DNA of 37,902 nt, from positions 1 through 37,902 of the forward strand of contig NZ_CAJYMO010000264.1 in NCBI RefSeq assembly GCF_913776365.1. Reading direction: 5' to 3'. Below the pieces are notes generated by a model. It was not told the DNA's origin. It saw only the letters and a program-made list of their open reading frames with translations, and searched no databases. The translations under genes and the position numbers were made by a program. Origin of the DNA: an uncultured Chryseobacterium sp. GTDB lineage: Bacteria > Bacteroidota > Bacteroidia > Flavobacteriales > Weeksellaceae. Shown piece after piece: positions 34,251 through 37,902 of this stretch; within the stretch, counting starts at the first letter, position 1, and each line of letters starts with the position of its first letter.

Positions 34251-35864
34251 TTACTTTACATCATTACTGCAGGCCTTGATAAAAGCCTTGAACAGCGGAT
34301 GCGGCGTAGCCACCGTACTCTTATATTCCGGGTGGTACTGTACGCCGATATAGAACGGATGATCCGGCATTTCCAAAGCTTCTACCAGCCCTGTTTCCGG
34401 ATTGGTACCGGTAGCCAGGAAACCGTTCATTTCAAATTCACCGATGTAGTCACTGTTGAATTCATACCGGTGACGGTGCCTTTCGGTGATATGCCGGGTT
34501 TCGTAGATGTCATTCAGGGCGGATCCGTCTTTCAGTGAACATTTCCATGCCCCGAGACGCATCGTTCCTCCTTTTTCCACTACATTTTTCTGTTCTTCCA
34601 TTAAAGAGATTACCGGATGTTCCGTAGAAGTATCAAACTCCATAGAGTTGGCTTTTGAATAGCCGAGGACGTTCCGGGCGAATTCAATGGTCATGATCTG
34701 CATTCCCAGGCAGATGCCCAGCATCGGAACTTTATTTTCCCGTGCATATTGTGCCGTAAGTACTTTTCCTTCGATTCCGCGGTCTCCGAAGCCGGGGGCT
34801 ACCAGGATTCCGCTTACGCCTTCCAGCGACTCACGGATGTTTTCACTGGTCAGGTCGCCGCTGTACACCCATCTGAGTTTTACTTCGGTTTCAAGGTCAG
34901 CACCGGCATGTTTGAAAGCTTCAGCAATGGAAATATAGGAATCCTGAAGGGAAACATATTTTCCGACCAATGCAATTTCAACGGATTTTTTAGGATTCTG
35001 GAATTTATTGAGGAAAGACTTCCAGTCTTTGAGATCTGCGTCCTTATCGCTTGTCAGATCCAGTTCTTTAAGAACCACATCATCAAAATTTTGCTTCTGA
35101 AGATACATAGGCACCTCATAGATGGTTTCCAGGTCCTTGCATTCGATCACATTATCAAGAGGAACATTACAGAACTGGGCCAGTTTCGCCCGCTGGTCTT
35201 TCGGAATACTGTGTTCCGTTCTGCAGACCAGGACATCTGCCATGATTCCGCTCTCCATCAGCTGACGCACAGAGTGCTGGGAAGGTTTTGTCTTTAATTC
35301 CCCGCTGGAAGCCAGATACGGCAGCAATGTCAAATGGATGACCATGGAATTCTTTTCCCCCAGTTCCCATTTCAGCTGGCGAACAGTCTCAATATAAGGC
35401 AAAGATTCGATATCCCCTACCGTTCCTCCGATTTCCGTAATGATGATATCGTAATCCTGTTTGGACAGGATTTTAATCCGCCGTTTAATTTCGTTGGTGA
35501 TATGAGGAATGACCTGAACGGTTTTCCCGAGAAAATCTCCCTTTCTTTCTTTTTCGATTACCGTCTGGTAGATTTTTCCTGTCGTAACGTTGTTGTTTTG
35601 GGAAGTGGGAGCATCAAGGTAACGCTCATAGTGACCTAAATCCAGATCCGTCTCCGCACCATCTTCGGTTACATAACATTCTCCGTGTTCATAAGGATTC
35701 AAGGTTCCCGGGTCGATGTTGATATAAGGATCAAGTTTCTGGATGGTTACATTGAAGCCGCGTGATTTTAGCAGAAGTCCAAGAGAAGCAGAAACGATTC
35801 CCTTTCCCAAAGATGAAGTTACACCTCCTGTCACAAAGATGTACTTTGTATTCTTTTTACTCAT
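34251..35864 (-). CDS. pyrG: CTP synthase
   Basis: 537 aa. Makes CTP from UTP, ATP and glutamine. The ATG at 35864 gives the family N-terminus MSKKNTKYIFVTGGVTSSLGKG with the P-loop at residues 12-22; an open 24-codon extension upstream overlaps the promoter and is rejected. The synthetase domain has LDPYINIDPGTLNPYEHGE and GGTVGDIES. The glutamine amidotransferase domain has nucleophile Cys385 in GICLGMQ, and His511 and Glu513 in YHPE. The length is normal. The leader is only ~9 nt if the promoter at 35880 is used, a possible handle for nucleotide-sensitive initiation, though that is inference. Confidence 0.98.
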   Translation of the reverse strand: MSKKNTKYIFVTGGVTSSLGKGIVSASLGLLLKSRGFNVTIQKLDPYINIDPGTLNPYEHGECYVTEDGAETDLDLGHYERYLDAPTSQNNNVTTGKIYQTVIEKERKGDFLGKTVQVIPHITNEIKRRIKILSKQDYDIIITEIGGTVGDIESLPYIETVRQLKWELGEKNSMVIHLTLLPYLASSGELKTKPSQHSVRQLMESGIMADVLVCRTEHSIPKDQRAKLAQFCNVPLDNVIECKDLETIYEVPMYLQKQNFDDVVLKELDLTSDKDADLKDWKSFLNKFQNPKKSVEIALVGKYVSLQDSYISIAEAFKHAGADLETEVKLRWVYSGDLTSENIRESLEGVSGILVAPGFGDRGIEGKVLTAQYARENKVPMLGICLGMQIMTIEFARNVLGYSKANSMEFDTSTEHPVISLMEEQKNVVEKGGTMRLGAWKCSLKDGSALNDIYETRHITERHRHRYEFNSDYIGEFEMNGFLATGTNPETGLVEALEMPDHPFYIGVQYHPEYKSTVATPHPLFKAFIKACSNDVK

Positions 35865-35879
35865 TAGATTAGGTTTGTG

Positions 35880-35910
35880 CAAAGTTATGGGAAAAAGAAA
35901 TGCAAAGCAA
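35880..35910 (-). promoter_or_regulatory. Promoter of pyrG
   Basis: On the minus strand TTG (35910-35908), 20 nt, then TAACTTTG (35887-35880), an exact fit to the Bacteroidota consensus. Confidence 0.7.
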
Positions 35911-35962
35911 TTTTTAGATTTATCAATTTGAAACAACCATCGTTTCTATAATCAAAAACCCC

Positions 35963-36061
35963 TTACTTACCGCAGATATTATCTGCCACACCGTCCTGGG
36001 TAGCCAATAATTTTTCTATATAATCCGGGCAGGGCTCACAGTCATCATGCGGTATTGCCAT
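35963..36061 (-). CDS. Possible 32-aa Cys-containing peptide
   Basis: ATG at 36061 opens a 33-codon frame: MAIPHDDCEPCPDYIEKLL then ATQDGVADNICGK. It has three Cys (8, 11, 30), a CEPC pair and an acidic character, unlike random AT-rich sequence. GTG starts 12-15 bp upstream are also in frame. It could be a small secreted or bacteriocin-like peptide, or the remnant of a longer gene; no leader with a Gly-Gly site is seen. The region is otherwise unexplained intergenic DNA between pyrG and the PAP2 gene. Confidence 0.25.
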   Translation of the reverse strand: MAIPHDDCEPCPDYIEKLLATQDGVADNICGK

Positions 36062-36066
36062 GTGAT

Positions 36067-36174
36067 TTAACACCACAAATTAAATTCATGGCCGGTTAAT
36101 TGCAGATTATTCTCTCGTACGGCCTCCGGAATCCTGATCTGTCCGGATTCTCTTGCATATTCGCTCCGAGGCAT
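36067..36174 (-). CDS. Possible 35-aa ORF with AbrB-like pattern, maybe a remnant
   Basis: ATG at 36174, stop at 36067. The translation MPRSEYARESGQIRIPEAV continues RENNLQLTGHEFNLWC. The run GQIRIPEAVRENNLQLTG resembles the strand-helix-turn of AbrB/MazE swapped-hairpin domains (GxIxIPxxVRxxLxLxxG). The GC is higher than in typical intergenic DNA here. The frame stays open upstream for more than ten codons, so it may be the tail of a degraded gene. The short length makes this weak. Confidence 0.25.
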   Translation of the reverse strand: MPRSEYARESGQIRIPEAVRENNLQLTGHEFNLWC

Positions 36175-36213
36175 TAAATTGAACCATTTAACTGATATAA
36201 AATCATTTGCAAG

Positions 36214-37116
36214 GTGATTGAAAAACAAAAAATTAATATTGCTCCTTTAAAGGTAAAGCGGATAATGAAATCATTATCCGGAATGCTCTACGATACCGAC
36301 TACGAATCTTTCAAAGAAAAAACACTTAGTGAAAGGCAGCTGAGGATCAGGCAGCAGGCATTTGCCCTGACCGTCTGTACCGTTGTTTTCGCAGCAGTCT
36401 ATATTTTCTGCACATGGTATGCTTCTTCCCTGCAACAGGTTCCGTCGTTTACTTTTAATTTTGAAAAATTCATTCCGTTCGTCCCTATATCCATTGTGCC
36501 TTATATGGCAGGCGGGCTTTTTTTCTGCCTCGTATTTTTCTCCTGCAGGGACGGACACCAGTTGAAAATATTGACCTGGAGGATGCTTTTCGTAACATTT
36601 GCAGCCGGAATATTCTTTGTCACGTTTCCTTTACGGTTTTCCTTTGACAAGCCTGAAGTTTCCAATACGATCATGGGGCTGACTTTTTCCTTCTTGAAAA
36701 CAGTTGACTCGCCGTTCAACCAGTCTCCCTCCCTGCATATAGCTTTTGCTTTTGTATTCTGGTCCGTATTCAGAGAGCTTTCGAAATGGCGGATTTTCCT
36801 GATGGTGTGGCTGATCCTGTTGGGGATTTCAACACTGACAACCTATCAGCACCATCTTATTGATATTTTAAACGGGGCTCTTCTTTCCCACCTTAGCTTT
36901 ATCATCATACCTTACCGCAAAAATGATCCTGAGTACAGACCATTCAGGATAGCCAATTATTTTTTCTTATCGGGATGGATTCTTATTTCAGCCGCTCTAC
37001 TGCTCAGCAAATACATAGGGACTGAGGGATTACTCCTTTTATTGCCTGCAGCAGTAACGATGATGACCGGTTATTTTTATCAGAAAAACAGCAGATCAGG
37101 AAAGACAGCAGCATAA
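36214..37116 (+). CDS. PAP2-superfamily membrane protein
   Basis: 300 aa from GTG 36214; ATG at 36265 is an alternative 17 codons later. About six membrane helices (residues ~50-70, 88-110, 122-138, 172-190, 193-210, 245-265, with one more near 270-290). Active-site motifs of type-2 phosphatidic acid phosphatases are visible: PSLH at 172-175 and TTYQHHLID, with His213 and Asp217. Ser206 fits the third motif but Arg207 is replaced by Thr, as in the branch related to inositol-phosphorylceramide synthases. It probably acts on a lipid phosphate or phosphodiester at the inner membrane. Substrate unknown. Single-gene unit. Confidence 0.8.
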   Translation: MIEKQKINIAPLKVKRIMKSLSGMLYDTDYESFKEKTLSERQLRIRQQAFALTVCTVVFAAVYIFCTWYASSLQQVPSFTFNFEKFIPFVPISIVPYMAGGLFFCLVFFSCRDGHQLKILTWRMLFVTFAAGIFFVTFPLRFSFDKPEVSNTIMGLTFSFLKTVDSPFNQSPSLHIAFAFVFWSVFRELSKWRIFLMVWLILLGISTLTTYQHHLIDILNGALLSHLSFIIIPYRKNDPEYRPFRIANYFFLSGWILISAALLLSKYIGTEGLLLLLPAAVTMMTGYFYQKNSRSGKTAA

Positions 37117-37125
37117 AATAGGATA

Positions 37126-37159
37126 AAAAAAAGGGTTCTCTTATTCCGAGAACCTTTTT
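37126..37159. terminator. Bidirectional terminator between PAP2 gene and yceI
   Basis: AAAAAGGGTTCTC pairs with GAGAACCTTTTT (37148-37159) around TTATTCC, with one G-T pair; T/A runs on both sides serve both convergent genes. Confidence 0.9.
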
Positions 37160-37181
37160 ACAAACCAAATATATAGGGAAA

Positions 37182-37751
37182 CTATTGTTTCACCAATTCA
37201 AAATATAAGTTGACATCAACATCTTTTGCCACCCCGGCTCCTGTAGGATCATATTTGATGTTATAGTCCAGTCGGTTCACTTTAAACATAGTCTGGAATC
37301 CCATTACTTCTTTTCCCTGCTGGTTTTTTGTTACTCCTCCGAATGTTACCGGAACGCTGATTTCCTTAGTTACATCTTTAATGGTAAGCTTTCCTTTCAG
37401 CATATAGGTGTTGTTTTTCTCTTTGGTAATGGCACCTGATTCGAATGTCATGGCAGGAAACTTCTCAGCATCGAAGAAATCTGCACTTTTAAGGTGCTTG
37501 TCACGCATTTCAACCCCTGTATTGATGGAATTAACATCTACGGAAAAAGAAAATTCTGCATTGTTCAGGTTATCGGCAGCCGTTGCTACTTTACCGTCAA
37601 ATTTATCAAACCTGCCCTGCACGAAACTGATTCCCATATGTTTGATGTTAAAATTAACAGAAGAATGCATCGGATCTACTCTCCATGCCGTCTGCGCAAA
37701 ACTAACCATACTGAATAAGGCTAATACAAAAGTTAAGAATACTTTTTTCAT
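37182..37751 (-). CDS. YceI-family secreted protein
   Basis: 189 aa. Signal peptide MKKVFLTFVLALFSMVSFA, cleaved before QTAWRVDPMHSSVNFNIKHMG, the diagnostic YceI start. Further family signatures are GRFDKFDGKV, SINTGVEMRDKHLKSADFFDAEKFP and GKLTIKDVTKEISVPV. YceI proteins are lipocalin-like periplasmic barrels that bind isoprenoid lipids such as polyprenyl or quinone chains. The role here is unknown beyond that. It has a perfect -7 element 31 bp upstream and is a single-gene unit. Confidence 0.95.
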   Translation of the reverse strand: MKKVFLTFVLALFSMVSFAQTAWRVDPMHSSVNFNIKHMGISFVQGRFDKFDGKVATAADNLNNAEFSFSVDVNSINTGVEMRDKHLKSADFFDAEKFPAMTFESGAITKEKNNTYMLKGKLTIKDVTKEISVPVTFGGVTKNQQGKEVMGFQTMFKVNRLDYNIKYDPTGAGVAKDVDVNLYFELVKQ

Positions 37752-37781
37752 ACTATTTATTATTTACATTAATTTCTTAAG

Positions 37782-37807
37782 CAAAGATAAGCCGGCAATT
37801 ATCGCAA
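37782..37807 (-). promoter_or_regulatory. Promoter of the yceI-like gene
   Basis: On the minus strand TATCTTTG (37789-37782) fits TAnnTTTG exactly; TTG at 37807-37805 gives a 15-nt spacer, shorter than usual. The leader would be about 25 nt. Confidence 0.5.
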
Positions 37808-37902
37808 GGCATTGACCTATGATATTTTTTTATGGTCTAATCTATTTATTTTTAAGTATTGCCAATGAATGATATACATAATAAGGAGTACCGCAACTGC
37901 AT

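Overview
The window looks like a chromosomal segment of a Bacteroidota bacterium, class Flavobacteriia, most likely Chryseobacterium or a close relative. The reasons are the fused CcoN-CcoO subunit, the TamB-TamL pair, two SusC/SusD pairs, promoters of the TAnnTTTG (-7) and TTG (-33) type, start codons without strong Shine-Dalgarno sequences, and many MKK-type secreted proteins. The genus is inferred from protein style, not from a search.

Layout. 1-760: 5' part of menE (minus strand), then a tRNA-Gln with its own promoter and terminator. 760-6914: an accessory stretch with every gene on the minus strand. It holds a SUKH-like protein, a secreted protein, a start-less ORF remnant, a membrane protein, another secreted protein, and then a very AT-rich islet. 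The islet lies between two near-identical 37-bp direct repeats (4250-4286 and 6663-6699) and carries a two-gene operon: a 374-aa protein with a possible papain-like Cys/His signature, followed after 3 bp by a lipoprotein. It has the look of an effector/immunity module and is the most novel part of the window. 6915-10591: an XRE regulator divergent from a minimal cbb3 oxidase operon (ccoNO, ccoP); the two share an inverted-repeat control region. 10592-10893: an intergenic region with several hairpins and a repeated ACTCAAC motif, a candidate RNA element. 10894-19212: tamB-tamL-yihY, an envelope-biogenesis operon. 19275-21035: argS. 21139-31477: two tandem SusC/SusD operons, the downstream one ending in a lipocalin-like lipoprotein. 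Their promoters share a 17-bp box, and no glycosidase, protease or regulator lies beside them. 31596-32180: rnhB. 32278-35864: pyrG and yidC, separated by a hairpin. 35865-36213: intergenic region with two very short candidate ORFs. 36214-37116: a PAP2-type membrane phosphatase. 37182-37751: a secreted YceI protein.

How it fits together. Most of the window is housekeeping: respiration, outer-membrane assembly, translation, membrane insertion and CTP synthesis. The variable part sits between tRNA-Gln and the oxidase operon and contains proteins with signal peptides, lipoboxes or SUKH-like features. This suggests a cargo site for interbacterial competition or envelope-modifying genes. No transposase, integrase, CRISPR array or rRNA was seen.
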